From positions 1,178,001 to 1,242,000 of the forward strand of contig CAVZUK010000003.1 of the NCBI GenBank assembly GCA_963778465.1: a stretch of 64,000 bases of DNA. The letters are read 5' to 3'. This stretch comes from CAVZBW01 sp963778465. GTDB lineage: Bacteria > Actinomycetota > Acidimicrobiia > Acidimicrobiales > RAAP-2. The notes under the pieces are model-generated. The model did not search any database. It was not told the DNA's origin and saw nothing but the letters and a program-made list of their open reading frames with translations. Both the position numbers and the translations under genes were made by a program. Positions 7,626 to 15,664 of the stretch are shown here, one piece after another (positions within the stretch are counted from its first letter, which is position 1; each line of letters starts with the position of its first letter).

Positions 7626-8677
7626 GCGCGCGGATCCTCGAGATCGATGCCGACCCCTACGCCTTCTACGAGCTGACGCTGCAAGAGGGCTGGGGGGACG
7701 GCGCCCCGCTCCTGCCGCCCACCGACGAGCGGGTCGAGGCCCTGCTCGCGGCGACGACGCGTGATCCCGCCGAGGTCCTCGGCGTGTTGCCGCCTCTTCA
7801 CGGTGTGGCCACCGTCGAGCTCGCGGCGATCAATGCCGCGATGGCCGGCGTGGAGCCGGCGGCGTTCCCGGTGGCGCTGGCCGCACTCGAGGGCGTCCTC
7901 GCCCCGGAGTTCAACGCCTTCGCCCTCACGACGACCACGTCCAGCGTCTTTCCGATGACCGTGGTCAACGGCCCGGAGCGGGACCGGCTCGGGATCGACT
8001 ACCGGGCCGGATGCCTCGGCGGCGCCGGCGGCCGCGGCTCCATGACCATCGGTCGGGCCCTGTCGCTGTGCCTGCGCAACATCGGTGGCCAGCGTGCCGG
8101 CGACACGAGCCGCACCGTCTTCGGGCAGCCGGCCCGCTTCGGATTGTGCTTCGGGGAGTGGGAGGAGCGCTCTCCGTGGCCATCGCTCGCCGAGCGCCGG
8201 GGTTTCGCGGCCGGGCGCACCGTCGCGACGGTCCACGGCGGCAAGGGCACGTTCCCCCTCGCGGACGTCAACAACGACGATCCTCGCGACCTCGCCTACA
8301 CGATCGCCAAGTGCCTGGCCTTCCCCCTCAACAACTGGTATCTGGAGCCGACGGGGGAGAGCGGCCAGCTCGTCCTCCTGGTGAACCCGATGTGGGCGGA
8401 GCGGTTCGGCACCGCCTTCCCGGCCGTCGAGTCGTTCCAGGAGTACCTGTACGAGCACGCCTGGCAGCCCGCCGAGCTGTTCCGACCGGGGAATCGTCAG
8501 GTGCTCGACGAGAAGCACCGGATCGACACCCAGGGCCGCGTGGCCCTGGTCGCCCGCCCCGACCAACTGGTCCCCGTCGTGTGCGGTGGGCTGGGAGGCC
8601 TCCACGGCGTGGCCCTGACGAGCTTCTGTGAGAGCGAGATGCAGAGCGTCGCGGCCGAGCCGAGCGGGGTGGCCTGA
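7622..8677 (+). CDS. Conserved uncharacterised protein, partner of the UGSC gene
   Basis: A 351-residue soluble protein with no domain I can name with certainty. It opens with GWGDGAPLLPPTDERVEALL and has a glycine-rich centre (AGCLGGAGGRGSMTIGRAL), a FGLCFGEWEERSPW segment, and a C-terminal VVCGGLGGLHG. I recall a family with the GWxDGxPxxPPT opening occurring near UGSC-type proteins, but cannot verify this here. The GTG start overlaps the preceding gene by GTGA, which strongly suggests a shared task. No transmembrane segment or signal peptide is visible. Cysteines are scattered and do not form an obvious cluster. Confidence 0.6.
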   Translation: MSARILEIDADPYAFYELTLQEGWGDGAPLLPPTDERVEALLAATTRDPAEVLGVLPPLHGVATVELAAINAAMAGVEPAAFPVALAALEGVLAPEFNAFALTTTTSSVFPMTVVNGPERDRLGIDYRAGCLGGAGGRGSMTIGRALSLCLRNIGGQRAGDTSRTVFGQPARFGLCFGEWEERSPWPSLAERRGFAAGRTVATVHGGKGTFPLADVNNDDPRDLAYTIAKCLAFPLNNWYLEPTGESGQLVLLVNPMWAERFGTAFPAVESFQEYLYEHAWQPAELFRPGNRQVLDEKHRIDTQGRVALVARPDQLVPVVCGGLGGLHGVALTSFCESEMQSVAAEPSGVA

Positions 8678-8719
8678 ACCGACAACCGCGCCACCGGGCT
8701 GCGGGAGGGATCCTCACCG

Positions 8720-9193
8720 TCAGTCCTCGTCGAGGGCGGCCAGGGACTCGTCCAAGCGGTTCAGCTGGCGGAGGAAGGTCGAGCGATCGCGGTCGGTCCA
8801 CCGAGCCGTCAGGTCCTCCAACGTCTCGTACCAGGCCTGCTGGATCCGGTTGACGGCGCTGGCCCCCCGCCGGGAGAGGCGGACGATCACCGCCCGGCCG
8901 TCGTCGGGGTCGGTGGACCGGTCCACCAGTCCCTCCTCGGCCAGCTCCGCCACGTGCCGGGAGATGGTCGACCGGTCGTAGGCCATGGTCTCGGCCACCT
9001 CGGAGATCCGGACCGGCTGGAGCTCGGCCACCCGGAAGAGCACGTCGACCAGGTGGGAGCGGAGGGAGAGCCCGGCCTTCTCGGCCATGCGTGAATAGAG
9101 CGCCGGCGAGTGGGTGTGGCGGGACACTGCGGTCAGCGACCGCGTCAGGGAGGCCAGCCAGGCCGCGCGATCGGTCGAGGTCGTTGCGCTCAT
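8720..9193 (-). CDS. MarR family transcriptional regulator
   Basis: A 157-residue winged-helix protein. The recognition region is VRISEVAETMAYDRSTISRHVAELAEEGLVDR, followed by the wing DPDDGRAVIVRLSRRG. MarR dimers usually repress neighbouring genes and respond to phenolic or thiol ligands. The ATG overlaps the pirin stop (ATGA), so it is cotranscribed behind the pirin gene. It is convergent with the UGSC operon, which it may regulate. Confidence 0.88.
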   Translation of the reverse strand: MSATTSTDRAAWLASLTRSLTAVSRHTHSPALYSRMAEKAGLSLRSHLVDVLFRVAELQPVRISEVAETMAYDRSTISRHVAELAEEGLVDRSTDPDDGRAVIVRLSRRGASAVNRIQQAWYETLEDLTARWTDRDRSTFLRQLNRLDESLAALDED

Positions 9194-10134
9194 GCCGGTG
9201 ACGGCGTGGTCCAGTAGGGGGCGGGGGCCGAGAGGCGCGGCAGGGTCGAGTCCACGGTGCCGAAGCGTTTGTCACCGCGCTCCCAGTCCCGGTAGGCGAC
9301 CTCCATCTCCCGCCGGTGCCGCGCCACGAAGTTCCACCACATCTCGATGGGCTCGCCCAGCGGCTCGCCGCCGAGCAGGAACGCTCGAGCGCCCTCGGTG
9401 GTGGCGATCGACAGGTCGGGGCGCCCGCGTCCGAGGTAGGCCAGGTGGCCAGGGGTGAGAGGGGTCCCGCCGATGGCGGCGGCCCCGTGCAGGACGATCA
9501 GCGCGTGCTCGAAGCCGGCGTCGAGCGGCAGGTCGGTCCGGCCGATCGGAAGGGCGAGGTCCGCCCCGAGGAGCTCGGTGTCGTGTCGAGCGGGGCTGCG
9601 CACCCCGGCGAGCTCGCCGACGACGACGGTGCCGACGGCGTTCCCGAGCTCGACCGCCGGCAGCTCCGGGTGGTGCTCGAAGGCGGGAGGCCCGTGTCGG
9701 GTGCGCTCCGGCTGGGCGATCCAGAGCTGGAGGCCCTCCACCTCGCCCCGGTAGCTGCCGGTTCCCTCCTCGGCATGCGCGACACCGCTCCCCGCGGTCA
9801 TGAGATTGAGCTGCCCCGGCCGGATGACCTGCTCCGAACCGAGGCTGTCCCGATGGAGGACCTCCCCGCGCACGAGCCAGGTGACGGTCTGCAGGCCCAT
9901 GTGCGGGTGGGGGCCGACACCCACGCCGGTCGTGCCCTCGACGCCCGCAGGCCCCATGTGGTCGGCGAAGCACCAGGCCCCCACCGTGCGCCGCCGGCGG
10001 CGGGGCAGGGCGCGCCGGACGGTGAACCGCCCGACGGGGGCCTCGCGATCCTCGGTCACCTCCACCTTCGGACCCTCCGGACCGGTGGCCGTCTCGGAGA
10101 TGGGCGCGTCGAGGTTGCCGACCGGACCGCTCAC
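9190..10134 (-). CDS. Pirin family bicupin protein
   Basis: About 314 residues with the pirin metal site: GPHPHMGLQTVTW supplies two His, and GSGVAHAEE supplies the third His and a Glu. The C-terminal cupin ends with MWWNFVARHRREME, typical of the family. Some pirins are iron-dependent quercetinases and others are regulators. The GTG at 10134 (VSGPVGNLDAP) is preferred because the longer frame to 10209 would overlap the divergent LLM start. The gene lies in an operon with MarR. Confidence 0.85.
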   Translation of the reverse strand: MSGPVGNLDAPISETATGPEGPKVEVTEDREAPVGRFTVRRALPRRRRRTVGAWCFADHMGPAGVEGTTGVGVGPHPHMGLQTVTWLVRGEVLHRDSLGSEQVIRPGQLNLMTAGSGVAHAEEGTGSYRGEVEGLQLWIAQPERTRHGPPAFEHHPELPAVELGNAVGTVVVGELAGVRSPARHDTELLGADLALPIGRTDLPLDAGFEHALIVLHGAAAIGGTPLTPGHLAYLGRGRPDLSIATTEGARAFLLGGEPLGEPIEMWWNFVARHRREMEVAYRDWERGDKRFGTVDSTLPRLSAPAPYWTTPSPA

Positions 10135-10195
10135 GGGTTCAGTCTGACCGGCGGCACCGGCGCCGTCGACTCCACCCGGGGCTTCCCGAAGAGGT

Positions 10196-11077
10196 ATGAA
10201 GGTGGGCATGCAACTCGGGCACGTCGGGATCTGGTGGAGCGGGGGGTGGCCGCAGGAGCCCGGAGAGCTGTCCGAGCTGCTCGGCCGGCTGCACTCGCTC
10301 GGCTACGAGACACTCTGGCTCTCCGGCGGCCTCGATCGGCGGTTCAACCCGCAATTCGAGCGGCTGCTGGCGGCCAACCGGCTCCTCAAGGTGGCGAGCG
10401 GGATCCACAGCATCTGGACGTTGTCCGCCACCGACACGGCGGCCCACTTCGAGCGGTTGGAGGCCGACCACCCCGGTCGGTTCCTGCTCGGCCTCGGGGT
10501 GAGCCACGCTCCCCTGGTCGACGGTATCGGCGAGCGATACGAGCACCCCTTTCGTCGCATGGTGGACTACCTCGACGAGCTGGACACCGCACCCTCTCTG
10601 GTGCCACCCGGGCGGCGGGTGCTCGCCGCCCTCGGCCCGAGGATGCTCACCCTTGCGGCCCAACGTGCCGCGGGCGCCCACCCGTACTTCGTCCCCGTCG
10701 AGCACACCGCGCAGGCGCGTGCCGTCCTCGGCCCCGACCCGGTGCTGGCTCCGGAGCTCGCCGTCGTGCTCGAGGAGGACCCGGCCCGCGCCCGCCAGCT
10801 CGCCCGCTCCTACGCACAGGGGTACCTCGCGATGGAGAACTACGCGCAGAACCTGCGCAGGCTCGGCTACGCGGAGGAGGACGTGACCGGCGGGGGGAGC
10901 GATCGCCTGATCGACGCCGTCGTGGCGTGGGGTGACGAGGCCGCGATCGCCTCGCGGATACGTGCCCATCTCGATGCGGGGGCGTCACACGTCTGCCTCC
11001 AGGTCCTCAACGGGCAGATGCGGAGCTTCCCGCAGGCCGAGTACGAGCTGCTGGCCTCGGCGGTCTTCCCTCTCTGA
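10196..11077 (+). CDS. LLM-class F420-dependent oxidoreductase
   Basis: A 293-residue (or 289 from the ATG at 10208) luciferase-like TIM barrel. Characteristic segments are YETLWLSGG near the N-terminus, FLLGLGVSH, and AALGPRMLTLAAQRAAGAHPYFV, which resembles the F420-dependent subgroup with a conserved GPRML. It is divergent from the pirin gene and not closely followed by another gene. Substrate unknown; the enzyme probably acts on a small aldehyde or aromatic using F420H2. Confidence 0.82.
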   Translation: MKVGMQLGHVGIWWSGGWPQEPGELSELLGRLHSLGYETLWLSGGLDRRFNPQFERLLAANRLLKVASGIHSIWTLSATDTAAHFERLEADHPGRFLLGLGVSHAPLVDGIGERYEHPFRRMVDYLDELDTAPSLVPPGRRVLAALGPRMLTLAAQRAAGAHPYFVPVEHTAQARAVLGPDPVLAPELAVVLEEDPARARQLARSYAQGYLAMENYAQNLRRLGYAEEDVTGGGSDRLIDAVVAWGDEAAIASRIRAHLDAGASHVCLQVLNGQMRSFPQAEYELLASAVFPL

Positions 11078-11264
11078 TCACGGGCCCTCGTCTCGGGATC
11101 GCCTCCTGGCCGTGCCGTCGGCCCGGCCCCTATTGTCGGGTCGGGCGGGTGGTTCCGTCGGCCGGCGTCAGGATCGGCCGACATCACCGGAGCGACACCA
11201 CCCGGGCAACGGAGCGGGATCACCGAAGCTGCAGCCGACAGAGGACGCGACAAAGGAGGCACCT

Positions 11265-12158
11265 GTGGCCTTGGTCACCGAGAACCTCGACGACTACGTC
11301 GTCGTCGACGCGGGGGACGACGAACCGCTCCTGTACTGGAAGGACGGCCGGGAGGTCGACACCTGGAAGCAGGGGTACCCCTACGACGAGCGCCTCCCCC
11401 TGGAGGAGTACGAGCGCCAGAAGCGCCTCCTCCAGATCGAGCTCCTCAAGCTCCAGAACTGGGTCAAGGACGAGGGCCGCCGGGTCACGATCCTCTTCGA
11501 GGGACGGGACGCCGCAGGCAAGGGCGGCACCATCAAGCGCTTCATGGAGCACCTCAACCCGAGAGGGGCCCACGTCGTCGCCCTGGAGAAGCCCACGGAC
11601 AAGGAACAGACCCAGTGGTATTTCCAGCGCTACGTCCCGCACCTGCCGTCGGCCGGCGAGATCGTGATGTTCGACCGTTCCTGGTACAACCGGGCCGGGG
11701 TCGAGCGGGTGATGGGCTACTGCACCGACGAGCAGTACCACCTCTTCATCGAGCAGGCCCCCAAGTTCGAGAAGATGTTGGTGGACGACGGCATCTTGGT
11801 CTTCAAGCTCTGGTTCTCGGTGGCGAGGTCGGAGCAGCACACGCGTTTCGTCGTCCGGCGCATCGACCTGGTGCGCCGGTGGAAGCTGTCCCCGACCGAC
11901 CTGGCATCGCTCGACCGTTGGGACGACTACACGAGGGCCAAGGAGGCCATGTTCGCGACCACGGACACCGACTTCTGCCCGTGGAGCGTGGTCAAGAGCA
12001 ACGACAAGCGCCGGGCGCGCCTCAACGCCATGCGCCACGTCCTGAGCTTGGTCGACTACACGCACAAGGACCACGAGATCGTGGGGATCCCCGATCCGTT
12101 GATCGTCGGCCCGGCCTCGCAGGTGTTCGAGCACGGAGAGCGTCCCGAGACGTCGTGA
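11265..12158 (+). CDS. ppk2: Polyphosphate kinase 2 (PPK2)
   Basis: A 297-residue PPK2 with Walker A GRDAAGKGG (about 81-89), a lid with RYVPHLPSAGE, and Walker B VMFDRSWYNRAG (about 135). PPK2 transfers phosphate between polyphosphate and nucleotides, usually phosphorylating GDP/ADP or making polyP. It has the one-domain length of class I enzymes. The GTG start at 11265 is fixed by a strong ribosome binding site, AAAGGAGGC, at 11252-11260; the longer open frame upstream has no comparable start. A stem-loop follows the stop. Confidence 0.93.
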   Translation: MALVTENLDDYVVVDAGDDEPLLYWKDGREVDTWKQGYPYDERLPLEEYERQKRLLQIELLKLQNWVKDEGRRVTILFEGRDAAGKGGTIKRFMEHLNPRGAHVVALEKPTDKEQTQWYFQRYVPHLPSAGEIVMFDRSWYNRAGVERVMGYCTDEQYHLFIEQAPKFEKMLVDDGILVFKLWFSVARSEQHTRFVVRRIDLVRRWKLSPTDLASLDRWDDYTRAKEAMFATTDTDFCPWSVVKSNDKRRARLNAMRHVLSLVDYTHKDHEIVGIPDPLIVGPASQVFEHGERPETS

Positions 12159-12186
12159 CCGCGGCTCGGGCCCGGGGTTGGCAATT

Positions 12187-12205
12187 CGGCTCGGGGGGCG
12201 AGCCG
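12187..12205 (+). terminator. Stem-loop after ppk2
   Basis: Arms CGGCTCG and CGAGCCG form a perfect 7-bp stem with a GGGGG loop, 29 nt after the ppk2 stop. There is no T-run, so it may be a weak or Rho-assisted terminator. Confidence 0.45.
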
Positions 12206-12303
12206 GTGCCGCCGTGTTCTCCAAGCCGATACGCCCCGGACATCCGCCGGTAACGAGCCCGTCGTCTAATGGGACGAACGTGCGGGCAGAGCCAGGAGGA
12301 CGG

Positions 12304-13377
12304 ATGATCCGGCGGCGCCAACGCCTCGTGGTGGTCGGCAACGGGATGGCGGGGGAGCGGTTCGTGGACGAGCTGCTGGCCGGCGATCGCACCGAGCGTT
12401 GGGACGTCACCGTGATCGGCGAGGAGCACTGCCTGCCCTACGACAGGACCCTCCTGCCGCGTGTGCTGGCCGGGGCCAAGCCGGCGAGCATCGTGAGCAA
12501 GGCTCCGGGCTGGTACGCCGACCGGGGCGTCACCCTCCTGAGCGGCCGCTGGGTGCAACGGCTCGACACCGAGCGCAGGGTCGCGCACATCGGCAACGGC
12601 GAGACCGTCGCCTACGACACCGCGGTCCTCGCCACGGGCAGCGCCCCCACGTTGCCGAAGATCTTCGGCGTGACCAGCCCCGACGGGACGAGGACGGAGG
12701 GGGTCCACGTCTTCCGGTCCCTGGACGACTGCCTGGCCCTGCGGAGTCGCACGTGGGCCGGTACGCCCGTCCGGGACGTGGCGGTGGTCGGGGCCGGGCT
12801 CCTCGGGGTCGAGGTGGCACGCACGCTGGCCGCCCGGGGCCACCGGGTGACGGTCGTGCACCCCCTGGAGGCGGTGCTCAAGCCGCAGGTGGACGCCATC
12901 GGCGCGACGCTCCGGCGGTCCTCGGTCGAGGCCTTCGGGATCCGCTTCGTCATCGGGTTCGCCGACGCCCTCTTGGTCGGGCGCCGGGTGGAGGCCGTCG
13001 CCCTGGACGACGGGCGCACCGTGCCGGCCGACGACGTCGTGTTCCTCACCCCGAGCCGGCCACAGTCCCGGCTCGCCGCTGCGTCGCGCATCGAGTGCCG
13101 GAGGGGGGTCGTGGTGGACGACCGGCTCCGGACCTCGGCCCCGGAGGTGTACGCCGTCGGCGAGTGCGCGGAGCACCGCCACGTCTGCTTTGGGCGTCTG
13201 TCGCCGTGCCTCGAGCAGGCGACGGTGCTCGCCTCGGTGCTGGCGGGGGCCGATCCCGGCGCCGTATTCCGGGGCGCGAGCCCCGAGGCGGCAGGCGACG
13301 ACGCCCTCGGCCCGTCGTGGATGGGCTGGGCGGCCGGGTCCGACGACGTCGCCTTCCGGGCGGCGATCCTCGAATAG
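12304..13377 (+). CDS. FAD-dependent NAD(P) oxidoreductase (NirB N-terminal-like)
   Basis: A 357-residue pyridine-nucleotide oxidoreductase. The FAD motif VVVGNGMAGERFVDEL is at about residues 8-23, and the NAD(P) motif VVGAGLLGVEVARTLAARG at about 161-179. The ATGSAPTLP and VYAVGECAEHR segments are typical. VVVGNGMAG followed by YDRTLLPRVLAG is the pattern of assimilatory nitrite reductase FAD domains and rubredoxin reductases. It ends soon after the FAD-closing motif, so it is a stand-alone reductase lacking siroheme or Fe-S domains. It could reduce a separate carrier; no partner is adjacent. The ATG is preceded by GGAGGA. Confidence 0.8.
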   Translation: MIRRRQRLVVVGNGMAGERFVDELLAGDRTERWDVTVIGEEHCLPYDRTLLPRVLAGAKPASIVSKAPGWYADRGVTLLSGRWVQRLDTERRVAHIGNGETVAYDTAVLATGSAPTLPKIFGVTSPDGTRTEGVHVFRSLDDCLALRSRTWAGTPVRDVAVVGAGLLGVEVARTLAARGHRVTVVHPLEAVLKPQVDAIGATLRRSSVEAFGIRFVIGFADALLVGRRVEAVALDDGRTVPADDVVFLTPSRPQSRLAAASRIECRRGVVVDDRLRTSAPEVYAVGECAEHRHVCFGRLSPCLEQATVLASVLAGADPGAVFRGASPEAAGDDALGPSWMGWAAGSDDVAFRAAILE

Positions 13378-13554
13378 GCCCGGCGCCGGCCTGGCCTGCG
13401 GGATCCCGCCGCCCACGACACCCGGCGCCCACCGGCTCTCTGCCCGCACCTCGCCGGCGCCCGTGTGCAGCGAGTATGGAGGGCCGGTGGAGACGGCGTG
13501 CATTCGCCCGGGTCAAGTATTGAGCGGCGGCCCGGCCCGGCGTACAACCACGGC

Positions 13555-13851
13555 ATGGCCTTTATTCAGCTGATCGAGTTCACCACCAAGCGAATCGGCG
13601 ACGTCGAGGCGCTGATGACCGAGTGGGAGGCCAAGACCGAAGGCCGGCGGTCGGCCACGCGGGGCACGCTGACCGCCGACCGCGACCGTCCCGACACCTA
13701 CGTCCAGATCGTCGAATTTCCCTCCTACGAGGCGGCCATGAGCAACTCGGCCATGCCCGAGACCGGGGAGTTCTCGAAGCGCATCGGCGAGCTCTGCGAC
13801 GGGACGCCCAACTTCTACAACCTCGACGTGCGGTCCAGTCAGGACTTTTGA
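13555..13851 (+). CDS. Small protein, possibly dimeric alpha-beta barrel (ABM-like)
   Basis: A 98-residue protein, MAFIQLIEFTTKR to SSQDF. The pattern of a beta strand, a helix containing MTEWEAKTEGR, then YVQIVEFPSYEAAMSNS resembles ferredoxin-like dimeric alpha/beta barrels of the monooxygenase-like group, but I cannot assign a family. No signal or membrane segment. It is followed 38 nt later by the DUF1059 gene on the same strand, so they are probably cotranscribed. Confidence 0.6.
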   Translation: MAFIQLIEFTTKRIGDVEALMTEWEAKTEGRRSATRGTLTADRDRPDTYVQIVEFPSYEAAMSNSAMPETGEFSKRIGELCDGTPNFYNLDVRSSQDF

Positions 13852-13889
13852 TCCGGGCCTCCGGACCGAGCGATGAAGGGAGGAAGGCC

Positions 13890-14087
13890 ATGACTCGAAA
13901 GGTCGCCGACTGCAGGCGCTTTCCGAGCGACAACGGCTGCACCCTCGCCATCTCGGGCGAGGAGGACGAGGTCCTCGCTGCTGCAGTGCAACATGCCATG
14001 TCGGCTCACGGGCACGAGGACAACGCCGAGCTGCGCGGCTGGCTCCGGGACAACTTGGTCGACGAAGAGGTCCGCACCAAGGCCTGA
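13890..14087 (+). CDS. DUF1059 domain protein
   Basis: A 65-residue protein with the DUF1059 pattern: VADCRRFPSDNGCTLAISG, then helix-forming EDEVLAAAVQHAMSAHGHED, ending REG-like LRGWLRDNL. The family's function is unknown; it is common in actinobacteria. The ATG at 13890 is preceded by GGGAGGA. It is convergent with the VOC gene that follows. Confidence 0.75.
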   Translation: MTRKVADCRRFPSDNGCTLAISGEEDEVLAAAVQHAMSAHGHEDNAELRGWLRDNLVDEEVRTKA

Positions 14088-14108
14088 GCCCATCGGGAGG
14101 GTACGGGG

Positions 14109-14121
14109 GGCTCCGGGAGCC
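14109..14121. terminator. Short hairpin between convergent genes
   Basis: GGCTC and GAGCC flank a CGG loop, with additional G/C pairing outside. It sits in the 40-nt gap between the DUF1059 and VOC stops and could end transcription from both sides. No T-run; weak support. Confidence 0.3.
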
Positions 14122-14127
14122 GCCCGG

Positions 14128-14499
14128 CTACTCGGGAAGGTGACAGACCGCCTCGACGTTGTTGCCGTCCGGGTCCCGGACGAACGCGCCGTAGTAGTTG
14201 GGGTGGTACTCCGGCCAGAGGCGAGGGGCGTGCAGCACTTCCGCCCCGCACGAGACGGCGGCGTCGAAGAAGGCTCGCACCGCCGGACGGTCGACCGCCG
14301 CGAAGGCGATGTGCGACTCCCTGAACCCGTCGCCGGTGGCCTGCTCCCCGATCCAGAATTCGGGCTTGTCGGCCTGCCCATAGCCGATGGCCTGGCCGAA
14401 GTCCATGATCCGCCCACCGCCGAGGGTGCCCAGCACCGCGTCGTAAAAGGCCGACGCCGCGGGCAGGTCGGCGCACTGTATGGAGAGATGGTCGAGCAT
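14128..14499 (-). CDS. VOC / glyoxalase family protein
   Basis: A 123-residue vicinal oxygen chelate protein. It begins MLDHLSIQCADLPAASAFYDAVL and ends DPDGNNVEAVCHLPE, with the metal-type His in the first strand, AFAA in the middle and Glu in VEAVCH. Close homologues are often annotated as glyoxalases or bleomycin-resistance-like, without a known substrate. The ATG at 14499 fits the standard N-terminus. It lies 17 nt downstream of the thioesterase gene on the same strand. Confidence 0.82.
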   Translation of the reverse strand: MLDHLSIQCADLPAASAFYDAVLGTLGGGRIMDFGQAIGYGQADKPEFWIGEQATGDGFRESHIAFAAVDRPAVRAFFDAAVSCGAEVLHAPRLWPEYHPNYYGAFVRDPDGNNVEAVCHLPE

Positions 14500-14516
14500 C
14501 ACGCCATTCTCGTTCG

Positions 14517-14927
14517 TCAGTGGCGTGGCGTCACGTTCTGGAGCCGCACCTGACCTACGGCGACCAGGCGCATCTCCTCGTCCACGATGCGGACCTCCCA
14601 CAGCTGTTGCGTTCGGCCCTGCTGCAGAGGCTCCGCCACGACATCGACACGACCCTCGCTCTTCGACCGCAGGAAGTTGGTGTTGTTGTTGACCCCGACG
14701 GCCACGAGCCCGCGCTCGGAGGCGGCGAGCGACCCGCCGACGCTCGCCGCGGTCTCGACGGCTGCGGTGTAGACGCCACCGTGCACGAGCCCCCACGGCT
14801 GATGATGCTCGGGGCCGAGCATGATCCATCCCTCCACCCGGTCCGCCCGCGCCTCGGAGATCCGGAGACCCGACGCGCGGAAGAACGCGCTGGCCTGGTC
14901 GAGATCGAAGATCGAAGACGGTTCCAC
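14517..14927 (-). CDS. PaaI family hotdog thioesterase
   Basis: A 136-residue single hotdog domain. The signature is HHQPWGLVHGGVYTAAVETAAS, with the catalytic-type Gly-Gly and downstream acidic residue, and NNNTNFLRSKSEG in the central strand. It is expected to hydrolyse small acyl-CoA or aromatic-CoA esters. It is the first gene of a short minus-strand unit with the VOC gene. The longer overlapping frames here are not coding. Confidence 0.85.
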   Translation of the reverse strand: MEPSSIFDLDQASAFFRASGLRISEARADRVEGWIMLGPEHHQPWGLVHGGVYTAAVETAASVGGSLAASERGLVAVGVNNNTNFLRSKSEGRVDVVAEPLQQGRTQQLWEVRIVDEEMRLVAVGQVRLQNVTPRH

Positions 14928-15051
14928 GATCGGACTGTACCCAGGTGCATAGCATCATGCAACTCGTGGGACCCCGAGTGTGTCCCGGCCCCGGCCTGTC
15001 CTTCCGGGTGCTATGTCTGGGAGCCACCCATTTTGATGACGGGCGGGCCTG

Positions 15052-15654
15052 ATGGGCGTGTGGTGGCAGTACCTGCTTCTGTTCCTCGCGGTGGCGGCGT
15101 CGTGGATCGGGCTGCCCGTGCTCGGGACGGCGGCCCTCGGGGCCGCCGCCGTGGCGGCCAGCCAGGGCAGGTTCAACCTGGCCGGCGTCATCGTCACGGC
15201 CATCGTGGCCAGCGAGGTCGGTGGGTTGATCGGATACGCCATCGGCAACCGTTGGGGCCGGCGCTTCCTGGAGCGCCCGGGGAGACGCCAGGCGCAATGG
15301 CAGCGGATGGTCGAGCGGGGCGAGCGCATCTACCAGAGGTGGGGCCGGGTCGCCGTGTTCTTCACTCCTGCCGTCGTCTCCGGCACGGCCAAGATGCAGC
15401 CGCGCCAATTCGCCGTCTGGAACCTCATCGACGCGGTGGGTTGGACGCTCACGGTCGGGTCGAGCGCCTACGGGATCGGGCGCCTCGCATCCGGGCACAC
15501 CACCGCCAAGGACGTCGCCGTCCTCGTGGTCGGGCTGCTCTTGGGGATGGCGATCACCTACGTCGGGATCCGAGTGCATCGACGCTGGAAGGCCCGGGGT
15601 CCGAACGACGTCCCCACCCGGAGGGCTGGCCGGGATCCGCGGCGCCCGACCTGA
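15052..15654 (+). CDS. DedA / VTT-domain membrane protein
   Basis: A 200-residue integral membrane protein with hydrophobic segments at about 5-35, 45-65, 120-140 and 155-175. The amphipathic re-entrant region contains EVGGLIGYAIGNRWGRRF, and the second half shows FFTPAVVSGTAKMQPRQFAVWN. The latter corresponds to the DedA motif normally reading RFxPxxRTxxxxxAG, but its arginine is replaced, so transport or scramblase activity may differ. DedA proteins handle membrane lipids such as undecaprenyl phosphate. The last 25 residues are Arg/Pro-rich. Confidence 0.75.
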   Translation: MGVWWQYLLLFLAVAASWIGLPVLGTAALGAAAVAASQGRFNLAGVIVTAIVASEVGGLIGYAIGNRWGRRFLERPGRRQAQWQRMVERGERIYQRWGRVAVFFTPAVVSGTAKMQPRQFAVWNLIDAVGWTLTVGSSAYGIGRLASGHTTAKDVAVLVVGLLLGMAITYVGIRVHRRWKARGPNDVPTRRAGRDPRRPT

Positions 15655-15664
15655 TGCCCCGTCC

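Noticed and set aside
10135..10209. Pirin start at 10209
   Set aside because: It would overlap the divergent LLM start; the GTG at 10134 gives a standard N-terminus.
14499..15579. Long minus-strand frame reading upstream of the VOC gene
   Set aside because: Residues before MLDHLSIQ lack family similarity and overlap the thioesterase and DedA genes on better-supported frames.
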